This document shows positions 1 to 7,858 of a DNA stretch of 28,390 nt, in pieces. This DNA comes from RGIG7213 sp045545665. Its GTDB lineage: Bacteria > Bacillota > Clostridia > Oscillospirales > CAG-272. Position numbers and translations under genes: made by a program. The stretch covers positions 1 to 28,390 of the forward strand of contig JAZQBL010000028.1 of the NCBI GenBank assembly GCA_045545665.1, read 5' to 3'. The notes below the pieces were generated by a model. That model saw nothing but the letters and a program-made list of their open reading frames with translations. It was not told the origin of the DNA and did not search any database. The stretch's first letter is position 1. The number at the start of each line of letters is the position of its first letter.

Positions 1-73
1 CATTCAACTCCTCTAAATGCCTCCTAGCCTTTTGACAAGTACTACACTTCCCATAACAAATAAACGTATACAC
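1..73 (-). CDS. Spx/ArsC-like thioredoxin-fold protein, 5' end only
   Basis: Partial gene running off the left edge. From a GTG at 73 it reads MYTFICYGKCSTCQKARRHL and on, the N-terminal beta strand and CSTC redox loop typical of the Spx/ArsC-like (YffB, arsenate reductase family) thioredoxin fold. Spx-type proteins carry CxxC here and bind RNA polymerase; ArsC-like members reduce small thiol substrates; the visible part cannot separate them. GTG is chosen because GGGAGG (81-86) lies 7 bases upstream, while the in-frame ATG at 79 touches that site. The IS200 end hairpin begins only about 14 bases further upstream, so the native promoter has probably been displaced. Confidence 0.7.
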   Translation of the reverse strand, partial: MYTFICYGKCSTCQKARRHLEELN

Positions 74-99
74 ACACATACCTCCCTTATACAATAAAC

Positions 100-122
100 A
101 ACCACCAGCCTAGCTGGTGGTT
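100..122. repeat. IS200 end hairpin (downstream of tnpA, RE)
   Basis: Ten-base-pair stem AACCACCAGC/GCTGGTGGTT with a 3-nt loop (110-112). Its twin at 760-782 differs only in the loop, which supports its identity as the transposon end recognised by the transposase. Confidence 0.85.
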
Positions 123-206
123 TTTCATCTTCGGGTATAACCCTAACTCTATTGGCGGCACACACGTGTGCTTCTTAAACGCCTGACAGCATGCATTGAT
201 TACCTG

Positions 207-665
207 CTACCCTTTAAAAGGGTCTCTTGGGTCAAACAATGACAATTGATCTGTCTTTCTATCCACTTCTAATTGATTTGCTATATACTCCTTGATCGCT
301 TTGGTGTTCTTTCCTACTGTATCTACATAATATCCTCTACACCAAAATTCTCTATTTCCATATCTATATTTTAAATTTGCATGTTTATCAAATATCATTA
401 AACTGCTTTTTCCTTTCAAATACCCCATAAAACTCGATACACTTATTTTGGGTGGTATTTGCACCAACATATGTATATGGTCTGGACAGGCTTCTGCTTC
501 TATTATTTCTACGCCTTTCCACTCACATAATTTTCTTAATATATTCCCTATATCTCCCTTTATTTTCCCATATATTACTTGCCTTCGGTATTTCGGTGCA
601 AATACTATATGGTACTTGAAATTCCACGTAGTATGTGATAAACTGTTGCTTGTATCAATCTTCAT
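207..665 (-). CDS. tnpA: IS200/IS605 family Y1 transposase TnpA
   Basis: 152 residues, the full length for the family. It carries the HUH metal-binding motif as H63-I-H65 in PDHIHMLVQI and the catalytic tyrosine in the GYYVDTVG segment (Y112/Y113), on the usual helix. Y1 transposases excise and insert single-stranded DNA at palindromic ends, often coupled to replication forks. Start ATG 665 has a strong AAAGGAGG site about 8 bases upstream. The frame is intact with all motifs present, so the element may still be active. A plus-strand ORF inside it is an antisense shadow. Confidence 0.95.
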   Translation of the reverse strand: MKIDTSNSLSHTTWNFKYHIVFAPKYRRQVIYGKIKGDIGNILRKLCEWKGVEIIEAEACPDHIHMLVQIPPKISVSSFMGYLKGKSSLMIFDKHANLKYRYGNREFWCRGYYVDTVGKNTKAIKEYIANQLEVDRKTDQLSLFDPRDPFKG

Positions 666-759
666 TGATATTACCTCCTTTTGTTACTCTTACGGCTGGC
701 TAGACCGTTTCTATTGTAATATAGGAGGTATTTTTTCTCAACGGCAAAAGCCTCTACGG

Positions 760-782
760 AACCACCAGCTTAGCTGGTGGTT
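760..782. repeat. IS200 end hairpin (upstream of tnpA, LE)
   Basis: Stem AACCACCAGC/GCTGGTGGTT with loop TTA (770-772), copy of the hairpin at 100-122. About 95 bases separate it from the transposase start, a usual leader length for IS200, in which such structures can also limit translation of read-through transcripts. Confidence 0.85.
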
Positions 783-792
783 TTCGTTATAC

Positions 793-825
793 AAAAAGAT
801 GCTCTGCCGTAAAAAGCAGAGCATC
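793..825 (-). terminator. Rho-independent terminator of the guaA-end operon
   Basis: Perfect 10-bp stem GATGCTCTGC (798-807) with GCAGAGCATC (816-825) and an 8-nt loop, followed in the minus direction by five T (797-793). It lies about 90 bases beyond the guaA stop and would end the long minus-strand transcript before the IS. Confidence 0.85.
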
Positions 826-838
826 CGAAAAAACTAAT

Positions 839-857
839 TGTAGTCAATGTGTAGTCA
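839..857. repeat. Direct repeat pair behind guaA, possible integrase arm-type sites
   Basis: TGTAGTCA occurs at 839-846 and 850-857, exactly 11 bases (one helical turn) apart, inside the 80-base gap between the guaA stop and the terminator. Tandem octamers at helical spacing resemble arm-type binding sites of tyrosine integrases. The 3' end of guaA is a well-known integration target, so this may be an attachment-site remnant. No integrase is visible, so the reading is tentative. Confidence 0.35.
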
Positions 858-915
858 CTGACGAAAACAGGAACTCAAAAAGCCCGTAAAATCAAGGGTT
901 TTCGAGGTTTCCAAC

Positions 916-1896
916 TTATTCCCACTCGATAGTTCCGCAGGGTTTGGGAGTGAGGTCGTAGAGGACGCGGTTGATACCTTCGACCTCTGCTGTAATACGG
1001 TCTGTTACTTTATGTAACACATCATACGGGATCTCCTCTATTGTAGCTGCCATAGCATCCGTTGTATTGACAGCACGGATAATAGCGGGCCATCCCTCGT
1101 AGCGCTTACCGTCGCGTACGCCTACAGACTTGAGATCCGGCACAGCGATGAAATACTGCCAAACCTTACCTGCAAGGCCTGCTATATCAAATTCTTCTCT
1201 CAAGATCGCATCAGCTTCGCGAAGTGCGTTCAATCTGTCACGTGTTATAGCGCCCAGGCAACGCACACCGAGTCCGGGACCGGGGAACGGCTGGCGGTAC
1301 ACCATCTTGTGAGGCAAGCCGAGTGCATCACCGACAACACGTACTTCATCTTTATAAAGAAGCTTGACGGGTTCTACAAGTTCCATCTTCATATCTTCGG
1401 GCAAGCCGCCTACATTGTGGTGAGCCTTTACGCCGTCCGACTCCAGAATATCGGGGTATATCGTACCCTGAGCCAAAAACTCTATTCCTTCAAGTTTTGC
1501 CGCCTCTTCATCAAAGACCTTTATAAACTCTCCGCCTATGATCTTGCGTTTCTTTTCGGGTTCGGCAACGCCTGCCAAAAGATTCAAAAAGCGGTCTGTA
1601 GCATCAATGTATATAAGGTTTGCGTCAAGTGTTTTTCCGAAAACGTCAATAACCATTTCGCTTTCGCCTTTACGCATAAGCCCGTGATTGACGTGTACAC
1701 AGACGAGCTGTTTGCCTATCGCTTTTATAAGCAATGCGGCAACAACAGAGCTGTCAACACCGCCCGACAAAGCGAGCAATACCTTTTTGTTACCTACCTG
1801 TTTTTGCACCTGCGCGACCTGCTCGTCGATAAATTTCTTTGCAAGCTCAGGTGTCGTGATGCGTTCCATAGTTTCGGGTCTTTTGTTTGAATCCAT
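916..1896 (-). CDS. guaA: GMP synthase, ATP-pyrophosphatase/dimerisation part without a glutaminase domain
   Basis: 326 residues matching only the C-terminal two thirds of bacterial GuaA. The PP-loop is LSGGVDSS (residues 43-50); the dimerisation domain holds RQPFPGPGLGVRCLG; the chain ends in the classic KPCGTIEWE. The enzyme adenylates XMP and aminates it to GMP. The class I glutamine amidotransferase domain of ordinary ~510-residue GuaA is absent. The gene starts at ATG 1896 with GGAGG 8 bases upstream, and the sequence directly above belongs to the next gene, so this is a genuine short form as in archaeal GuaAb rather than a broken copy. It must use free ammonia or a glutaminase encoded elsewhere. 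Last gene of the minus-strand block, 38 bases after the CotH lipoprotein. Confidence 0.93.
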   Translation of the reverse strand: MDSNKRPETMERITTPELAKKFIDEQVAQVQKQVGNKKVLLALSGGVDSSVVAALLIKAIGKQLVCVHVNHGLMRKGESEMVIDVFGKTLDANLIYIDATDRFLNLLAGVAEPEKKRKIIGGEFIKVFDEEAAKLEGIEFLAQGTIYPDILESDGVKAHHNVGGLPEDMKMELVEPVKLLYKDEVRVVGDALGLPHKMVYRQPFPGPGLGVRCLGAITRDRLNALREADAILREEFDIAGLAGKVWQYFIAVPDLKSVGVRDGKRYEGWPAIIRAVNTTDAMAATIEEIPYDVLHKVTDRITAEVEGINRVLYDLTPKPCGTIEWE

Positions 1897-1934
1897 TTTT
1901 GAATCCTCCGATTTATATAAATAAAATTTTAAAC

Positions 1935-4900
1935 TTAATTAAATACTTCGCCGAGATATTTCTGCTGTTCAGACGATGAAAGATCGAAATAATCTATCAT
2001 ATGTTCTATCGTCTGACGGCGTTTATCAAGCACGATATCTCTCAAGCGGCTTACGTTTCTTTCCCAGGACTCATAGCTGTACGGAGAAGAAAGCTTATTT
2101 GCATCATCCTGATAGTTCCAGCGTTCGATATGATACGTCATTTCGTCCTTTATTTCGTCGATCATTTTATCGTAGAGCACGACGAGATTATCGGGTGCGA
2201 ACACACCGTTTAAATACTCTCCGCACTTTGTCAAAAACTTATCCTTGAAGTCTGCATTTTTCATAAAAGAGCGAAGCACGAGTGTTGAAAAGCTGTTTCC
2301 GACACCGTGTCCTTCGGGATTAAGCACCTCGGAAAACATATTATATTCAAGATACGTGGACGGGAACATTCCCCAGTCAATATCGTAGAATATCCAACGC
2401 CATTTTGCGTCTTCCGTTCTTTCTTTATAATACTTTATATTTCCCGAGTCTGTATTCGAGAAGAATATAACGCATATCCAATAATTTATAAGCTCGTCAA
2501 CGTCTACCATTTCACAAGCTTTTTTGTAATTATCCTCGTATTTGAGAGAATTATTTTTCAGAAAATCGACAAGCTCTTTATATTCGTCTATAGTTCCTTC
2601 GAGAATGTTATAGCTTGTGTCCTTATAGTTACCGCCTTTTATGAGGTCGACGTTATCGGGATCGGCACCCGTATGGTGTGCTATATAATCCTCGTTTATT
2701 CTTTCTCTCAGATCGTACAAGCCGAAATATTCGCCGTTTATATAGACAGCGACGGGGCGGTACGCCATAACGTCAACGTCGATGATGCCTCTTACGGCTT
2801 CTGCGGCAAATGCATCACGTATATGCGCATATTTGCCGTCCTGTCCTGAGGAACGGAGTGCAAGAGATGAAAAGACGTTTACGTAATCGTCACCGAAAAA
2901 CGGATAGGAAACTTCCTTCGGACCGTATTTATCGCGCAGATATATTGAAACGCTTTTCTGATCCTTTGCGCGGCTGTACTGACCGAATACTTTTATTCCC
3001 GCATTGAAGGACAGTATCTGTTCGCCGTTTTCGTCGATATAGTCAAATCTTATCGGGCGTTCCCAATCCTCCCAATAGTTTGCATCTGCATACTTATAGG
3101 GGAAGGCTGCGGATTCATCGAAATTGATTCCGTCGACAAGTATGCCGTATTCGTCCGAAAAGAGGTTATCTGACTCCGTTGTAAGGCAGACGACGGGAAT
3201 CGTATGCTTTCTGCCGACGACGTAGGAGGCTGAAACGTCCTCACTTTGCAGATATCCGTCACGGTAGGCAACAGCCCTGACGGTAACGGTCTTATCGAGC
3301 GTTATCGGTGCGGAATAGAGCTTTGAGGACTCATTCGGAAGCGAACCGTCGGTAGTATAATAAACTTTACATCCTCCGGGGACGTTTATGACGCACTGTG
3401 TGCCGGAGCTTACGTATCCGCCGTCATTTTCAAACGTAGGCGTGGGAACGGATGCACCGAGCTTTTCTTTGCTGTTTTCCTTTCCCGGCGTAGGTGTTCT
3501 GTAATAATAAACCGTATCGTCTTTGCCGTCTGTGCGTCCGGCGCTCGTTTGGTCGAGCAGGGATGAATATTCAAGACTGTCGGTGCAAATGCCGTCAGAG
3601 TCGAATATATACACTGTTTCGCCGTAGCGGTTAAGACCCGAATCGACGTATATTTCGTCTTTTTTCGTACTGTAATACGTTTCGTTGCCAAAATAAATTA
3701 TTCTGTACTCACCGTGTGAAAGCTCAACTTCGGGAAGTTGTATAGCTTTTGAAAAATCACGGCTGTCCCCGATATAATAATCCGAGAGTGTTACGGTGTC
3801 GCCATGAAGATTACATATTTCAACGTAATCGTACAACTCGTAATAATCATACAACTGACCAACAGAGTGCTTTTTACCGTCGGGGGCGGTATCGAGCGTT
3901 CTGTTGACGGCAACAATCTCATTCAGAAAAACCGATTTGTTTTCGGGGTATCTTGCGCTTTCAATACTGTCAAAGCCTGCTATGGTATTTGCCTTGCCCG
4001 GTGTTGCTTTGGGGAAGAATTTAAACGTGGTGTTGTCTTCCGACGGGCGTCCGTAGGTGAGGTTTGAAACGAGCTTGTGGACGTTTACACAGTCTATTTC
4101 GTCTGCCTTACCGTTGTAGATGCAAAGCGTTTGTTCATCGCCCGAAAGTCCGAACGATGCGTGAATTTCACCGCCCTCTGCATACTCCTTCGTTTTGCCC
4201 GACATAAATACTACCAAATATTCTCCCGCTTTCACCGTAACGTCGGGAAATGCCCATTTTTCGGGATCCTCGGGGTTATCCGAGAGGAAAAGTCCGAAAA
4301 GACTTACGTCGGCTGTGCCGTGGTTATATATCTCGGCCCAGGATGAAAGCTCACCGTCTTCGTCGGTAAACGTGATAGAGTCGTTCGTTGCGTATTCGGT
4401 TATATAAAGTGTATTTACGTCCTTTCCGCCTGTATTGAGCGGAACGTCGGGAGTTTGCGGAACGTATACGCTTGTTACGTTCTTTTCTCCCGGTGTAGGT
4501 TCAGAAAAAATAACCGTCTTTCCCTTAACGTCGGGACCGCAGGAATAGTCTGCCGGAACGTCGTTTACGGTTATTCTGCCGATCTCGACACCGTCAGCGG
4601 AGAAAAGGCACACGACCTCACTTACGTAATTTATCTTGAACGGCAGATGCACTATGCGGTTTTCTTCATCCGTTTCGTTTCTTCCGCTTGCGTAAACTAC
4701 GAGATATTCGTGAGCTTTGACCGTAATATCCTTAAACACGAACTTTTCGGGTTTGGAAGGATCGTCGGTAAGCATATAGTTTAGCAGATTTACGTCTTTG
4801 TCTGAATTATTGTAAAGCTCTATCCAGTCACAGCTTTCGCCGTAATTGTCAACGAGCGTATTCTTATTTGAAGGCATAAGCTCGTTTAAGATCATTCCGT

Positions 4901-5027
4901 CTTCGTTTGGAGGAATGATCGTTTCGGACGAATCACCCGAGTCCGTATCGAGAATACTTCCCGAGCAGGAAACGAGTGCCTGCAAAAGAAGGCAGACCGT
5001 AAGCGATAAAGAAAGCAGTTTTTTCAA
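1935..5027 (-). CDS. CotH-kinase lipoprotein with three lamin-tail domains
   Basis: 1030 residues. A lipoprotein signal peptide ends in LVSC (C21). Three lamin-tail-like repeats follow, about 45-180, 207-345 and 366-515, each with an LNE/ITE start, a W/Y-x-E-I/L-x-N core and a closing TPG motif. A chitobiase C-terminal type Fn3-like domain (about 528-603, YYTTDGSLP) precedes a CotH domain (about 655-1015) with RPVAVYINGEYFGLYDLRERI and WRWIFYDIDWGM (876-887). CotH proteins are atypical protein kinases, first known from spore coats; secreted lamin-tail versions are common in clostridia. Likely a surface-anchored kinase or adhesion protein. TTG start at 5027 with AAGGAGA 6 bases upstream; 11 bases behind the DUF4956 gene, which with the VTC gene forms its usual neighbourhood. 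Confidence 0.9.
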   Translation of the reverse strand: MKKLLSLSLTVCLLLQALVSCSGSILDTDSGDSSETIIPPNEDGMILNELMPSNKNTLVDNYGESCDWIELYNNSDKDVNLLNYMLTDDPSKPEKFVFKDITVKAHEYLVVYASGRNETDEENRIVHLPFKINYVSEVVCLFSADGVEIGRITVNDVPADYSCGPDVKGKTVIFSEPTPGEKNVTSVYVPQTPDVPLNTGGKDVNTLYITEYATNDSITFTDEDGELSSWAEIYNHGTADVSLFGLFLSDNPEDPEKWAFPDVTVKAGEYLVVFMSGKTKEYAEGGEIHASFGLSGDEQTLCIYNGKADEIDCVNVHKLVSNLTYGRPSEDNTTFKFFPKATPGKANTIAGFDSIESARYPENKSVFLNEIVAVNRTLDTAPDGKKHSVGQLYDYYELYDYVEICNLHGDTVTLSDYYIGDSRDFSKAIQLPEVELSHGEYRIIYFGNETYYSTKKDEIYVDSGLNRYGETVYIFDSDGICTDSLEYSSLLDQTSAGRTDGKDDTVYYYRTPTPGKENSKEKLGASVPTPTFENDGGYVSSGTQCVINVPGGCKVYYTTDGSLPNESSKLYSAPITLDKTVTVRAVAYRDGYLQSEDVSASYVVGRKHTIPVVCLTTESDNLFSDEYGILVDGINFDESAAFPYKYADANYWEDWERPIRFDYIDENGEQILSFNAGIKVFGQYSRAKDQKSVSIYLRDKYGPKEVSYPFFGDDYVNVFSSLALRSSGQDGKYAHIRDAFAAEAVRGIIDVDVMAYRPVAVYINGEYFGLYDLRERINEDYIAHHTGADPDNVDLIKGGNYKDTSYNILEGTIDEYKELVDFLKNNSLKYEDNYKKACEMVDVDELINYWICVIFFSNTDSGNIKYYKERTEDAKWRWIFYDIDWGMFPSTYLEYNMFSEVLNPEGHGVGNSFSTLVLRSFMKNADFKDKFLTKCGEYLNGVFAPDNLVVLYDKMIDEIKDEMTYHIERWNYQDDANKLSSPYSYESWERNVSRLRDIVLDKRRQTIEHMIDYFDLSSSEQQKYLGEVFN

Positions 5028-5038
5028 TTTTATTCTCC

Positions 5039-5725
5039 TTAAATATACTCACCCGAGCACTTTACAAGTGTCATGGATGAAATCGTGGGGTAAACACTCA
5101 TCTTATTCAGGAATTTTGTTGAATTTCCTTTAAGCTTCACTTCGTAAGCTATTTCGGAAACACCGTTTATTATTGACTTTGATTTAAGCTTTGATTTAGC
5201 CGTGCTTTTTGCGATATATTTGCTTACGGCTTCCTCGTCCTGTTCTTCAACGGATACCATAAGTATATACGCTTCCTCGGAATGGGGAAGTCTGCCTGCG
5301 GCAATAAGTACGGCACCGATGATAATGACGCCGGCAACGGCAAGCCAGATAAGTCCTGCGCCTGTCATTATACCCGCGCATATTGCAAAATACAAAAACG
5401 CAATATCCATCGGATCTTTTATAGCCGTTCTGAAACGTACTATTGAAAGCGCACCGACCATACCCAAAGAAAGGATGACGTTTGAAGTAACGGTCATTAT
5501 TATGAACGTCGTTATAAGCTCCATTGCAAGCAAGGAAAGGCAGAAGTTTGCCGAAAAAAGCACTCCTCTGTACGTAAGCTTATAAATAAAGCAAATGAGT
5601 GCGCCGAGTATCAAGGACGTTACGATAACTCCGATAGCTGCGGGCACGGTGAGCGCACTTGCGCCCGACTCCGTTAAAAAGCTGTTTTTAAAAATATCCG
5701 AAAAATTACTTGCAAGGTACTGCAT
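5039..5725 (-). CDS. DUF4956 membrane protein
   Basis: 228 residues. Four to five hydrophobic segments lie within residues 25-145, with the family signature SIVRFRTAIKDP between helices. A cytosolic ferredoxin-like C-terminal region (about 150-228) begins at the EEAYILMVSVEE stretch. The biochemical role of DUF4956 is unknown. It is repeatedly found beside VTC-domain polyphosphate polymerases and CotH proteins, as here. It may form the membrane channel or anchor through which the VTC product is moved or sensed (inference). RBS AAGGAG sits 7 bases before ATG 5725; 26 bases follow the VTC gene. Confidence 0.88.
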   Translation of the reverse strand: MQYLASNFSDIFKNSFLTESGASALTVPAAIGVIVTSLILGALICFIYKLTYRGVLFSANFCLSLLAMELITTFIIMTVTSNVILSLGMVGALSIVRFRTAIKDPMDIAFLYFAICAGIMTGAGLIWLAVAGVIIIGAVLIAAGRLPHSEEAYILMVSVEEQDEEAVSKYIAKSTAKSKLKSKSIINGVSEIAYEVKLKGNSTKFLNKMSVYPTISSMTLVKCSGEYI

Positions 5726-5751
5726 TTTACATCTCCTTATTTATATGCGGC

Positions 5752-6456
5752 TTATTTGTATGTTCTGCCGAAAACGTATTTACACACCGACGTTTGCTTC
5801 GTTATCTGCGTATGCGGTATGACGTTTCTGATAAAATCGGGCAGAAATTCGTTGTATTTGATCTCAAGCACTGCCGTAACCGGTGATACTGTGGGAGCAA
5901 ACGTATCTCCGTCACGGAAGATATCGACACCGACGCTTGAGCCTTTTATGTTCGTGTCGATCGTTATTCTGACATCAGACACGGGGTAAACGAACACACG
6001 TCTTTCGTATTCAACGACCGTCACGGGTCTGAAGCCTTCCGCTTTTATGGCACAGTAAAGCTCGTTTGCGACCTCGTTTTCAAGAGTCAGCAGGCTTTTG
6101 CCGTCACCGTACAGTATATTGTCGTATATCTCACGGTCTATCCTTACGGATCTTTTTCGGCAAAGATCTCTTATTTTTTCTTTTTTCTCAAGCTTTATAT
6201 ATCCGTCAGATCTGTTATAGGCACGTATTCTGAATTTTTCACGTCTGGGCACGCCCCATTCCGACGCTTTGAGAGCTTTGTTTTCAAAATTGTCGAAATA
6301 CACGCTCGATATCGTGTATTTGCCTTGGCTGTCCGCGTTCGGGTCGAGCTTCATTACGCCTTTCAGTCTTGATGCAATTTCAAGACCTTCGTCAACGGAT
6401 ATCAGAAATTTATTCTCGTGTCTGTATCCGCTCGGTGTTTTTTCGTTTTTCTTCAC
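5752..6456 (-). CDS. VTC-domain polyphosphate polymerase
   Basis: About 234 residues from a GTG at 6456, preferred over ATG 6486 because AGGGGG lies 7 bases upstream of the GTG. The VTC tunnel-fold signatures are all present in order: YRHENKFLI, KFRIRAYN (basic pair binding phosphate), IKLEKKEK, VVEYERRVFV, ITIDTN, LEIKYNEFLP, and a terminal KQTSVCKYVFG. In yeast Vtc4 this domain makes polyphosphate from ATP. The bacterial single-domain versions are soluble and paired with DUF4956 membrane proteins, as in this operon. All the basic positions expected to line the tunnel appear intact, so catalysis is plausible. The substrate and destination of the chain are not shown by the sequence. Confidence 0.85.
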   Translation of the reverse strand: MKKNEKTPSGYRHENKFLISVDEGLEIASRLKGVMKLDPNADSQGKYTISSVYFDNFENKALKASEWGVPRREKFRIRAYNRSDGYIKLEKKEKIRDLCRKRSVRIDREIYDNILYGDGKSLLTLENEVANELYCAIKAEGFRPVTVVEYERRVFVYPVSDVRITIDTNIKGSSVGVDIFRDGDTFAPTVSPVTAVLEIKYNEFLPDFIRNVIPHTQITKQTSVCKYVFGRTYK

Positions 6457-6522
6457 GTACGCACCCCCTTTTTTGTATTTTATCACATTACATCGTACAT
6501 AACAAACCGATATTGTTAATTT

Positions 6523-7857
6523 TTATCTTAATCTGCGTCTTCTTTTTTTCGTTTTGTGCTTTACCGCAGCAGATATCAGGACGTACGCTATGAGGAGAAG
6601 AATGAATATCAAAACGGTAACGATAAACCGTCTGCTCGTCGTAAATTCCTCTATGCGGTAAAGTCCGTAAAGTATATTGTTTCTTGAAACGGGATCCTTC
6701 GTCACCAGATCGGCACGGCATAACTCCTGGCCTTCGTACGACACGATCACCTGCCCTTCCGGATGTCCTTCTTCAACAGGCGCGAAAAGCTCTTTATTAT
6801 ATACAACTATAGAGTATTCAAGATCGTTTTTCACGTCAAGAGAAAGCGGAAGGTAAAGTGTCACGTCCGCCTCGGGAACGAGTCCCACGGTATCCGTCGT
6901 CGAATTATATTTTACCCCTACCTCGCTCATCAGCTTTTTCGTGCTGAGAACGTCGACAAAGCCGAAGCCTTCCTCTGCATATTCAAGCATCGAAACGGCA
7001 TCGTAGCAGACCTCTATCTCATCGCTTTCCGACACTCCTCCGCCGTAAAACGCCATATAGTACGTCATACCGCCGCGCTGTGCGGAAACGAGTAAAACGT
7101 CACCGCTTTCATCGGTCGAGCCGTAGCAAAGCCCCGTAACACCTTCCGTTTTATATCTCGTATCTCTGTAAGTGCTTACGAGGTGGTTTCTTGAAAGGAC
7201 CGTTCTCGTCGTCGTGTATTTCGTTTTTGGAATTATATATTTGTCTTTACCCGTTATGTCCGTAAGCCCTTCAACACCTGCGGCATATCTTGCTATCTTT
7301 ATCTGGTCGTAAAGGGTCGTCGTCATTCCGTCGGCGTAGAGTCCCGTGACGTTCTTATACGTCGTGTTTACAGCGCCTGCCTCTTTCGCCTTTTCGTTCA
7401 TAAGGTCGATAAAGTCGTTTATATTACCCGTGTAAAGTCTTGCCAAAACCATTGCCGCATCGTTTGCACCGCCCATGAGGGCTGCGTGAAGCAGATCGTT
7501 TACGGTAACCGTTTCACCGACTTCGAGATATATGACGAGTCCGTCAACACCCTCAAGCAATTCCCTTGTCATCGTGACTTCTTCATTCAGCCTGTCACGG
7601 TAAAGCTCAAGTGCAACGGCACCTGCCATAAGCTTTGCAAGAGCCGACACGTGGATCTGTTCGTTTGCACCCTTTGCGTACATATACTGCTGTCTGTCCT
7701 CGCAGTACAGAACCGCATTCGGTGACAGAGCCTGAACGCTTTCATCGGCAGGAATGACGTAGTCCTTTACCTCAACCTTGGCAATACACGCCAAAGCCGA
7801 GGTAAATATCATACAGACGCACAAATAAACTGCAAATATTGATTTGAAATATCTCAT
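6523..7857 (-). CDS. D-Ala-D-Ala carboxypeptidase-like (S11/PBP5 fold) membrane protein, probable pseudoenzyme
   Basis: 444 residues: N-terminal signal segment (1-24), S11 peptidase domain (about 38-290), beta-rich tail domain, then a C-terminal membrane helix (about 408-432) and a KHKTKKRRRRLR end. The fold is recognisable from KLMAG, LEVGETVTVNDLL, NDAA, NEKAKEAGAVNTTYKN and TGLYADG. All three catalytic motifs are changed: SxxK is A72-L-A-K75 (the serine sits one residue early), SxN is G130-A-N132, and KTG aligns without gaps to C244-Y-G246. It is therefore probably an inactive muropeptide-binding or regulatory protein. It follows glnN by one base and precedes the VTC gene. Confidence 0.85.
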   Translation of the reverse strand: MRYFKSIFAVYLCVCMIFTSALACIAKVEVKDYVIPADESVQALSPNAVLYCEDRQQYMYAKGANEQIHVSALAKLMAGAVALELYRDRLNEEVTMTRELLEGVDGLVIYLEVGETVTVNDLLHAALMGGANDAAMVLARLYTGNINDFIDLMNEKAKEAGAVNTTYKNVTGLYADGMTTTLYDQIKIARYAAGVEGLTDITGKDKYIIPKTKYTTTRTVLSRNHLVSTYRDTRYKTEGVTGLCYGSTDESGDVLLVSAQRGGMTYYMAFYGGGVSESDEIEVCYDAVSMLEYAEEGFGFVDVLSTKKLMSEVGVKYNSTTDTVGLVPEADVTLYLPLSLDVKNDLEYSIVVYNKELFAPVEEGHPEGQVIVSYEGQELCRADLVTKDPVSRNNILYGLYRIEEFTTSRRFIVTVLIFILLLIAYVLISAAVKHKTKKRRRRLR

Positions 7858-7858
7858 T

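Larger units (their letters stand above)
95..790 (-). mobile_element. IS200-type insertion sequence (IS200/IS605 family, tnpA only)
   Basis: A single Y1 transposase gene sits between two nearly identical imperfect palindromes, 100-122 and 760-782, both AACCACCAGC-3 nt-GCTGGTGGTT. Subterminal hairpins of this kind are what Y1 transposases bind and cut as single strands. There are no terminal inverted repeats and no target duplication, as expected for the family. No TnpB/accessory gene is present, so it is IS200-like and not IS605-like. The exact cleavage sites cannot be set from one copy; the limits given are approximate. Confidence 0.85.

Noticed and set aside
448..837. Plus-strand 129-codon ORF across the IS200 element
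   Set aside because: Antisense to the transposase and spanning its hairpin; low-complexity, no family features.
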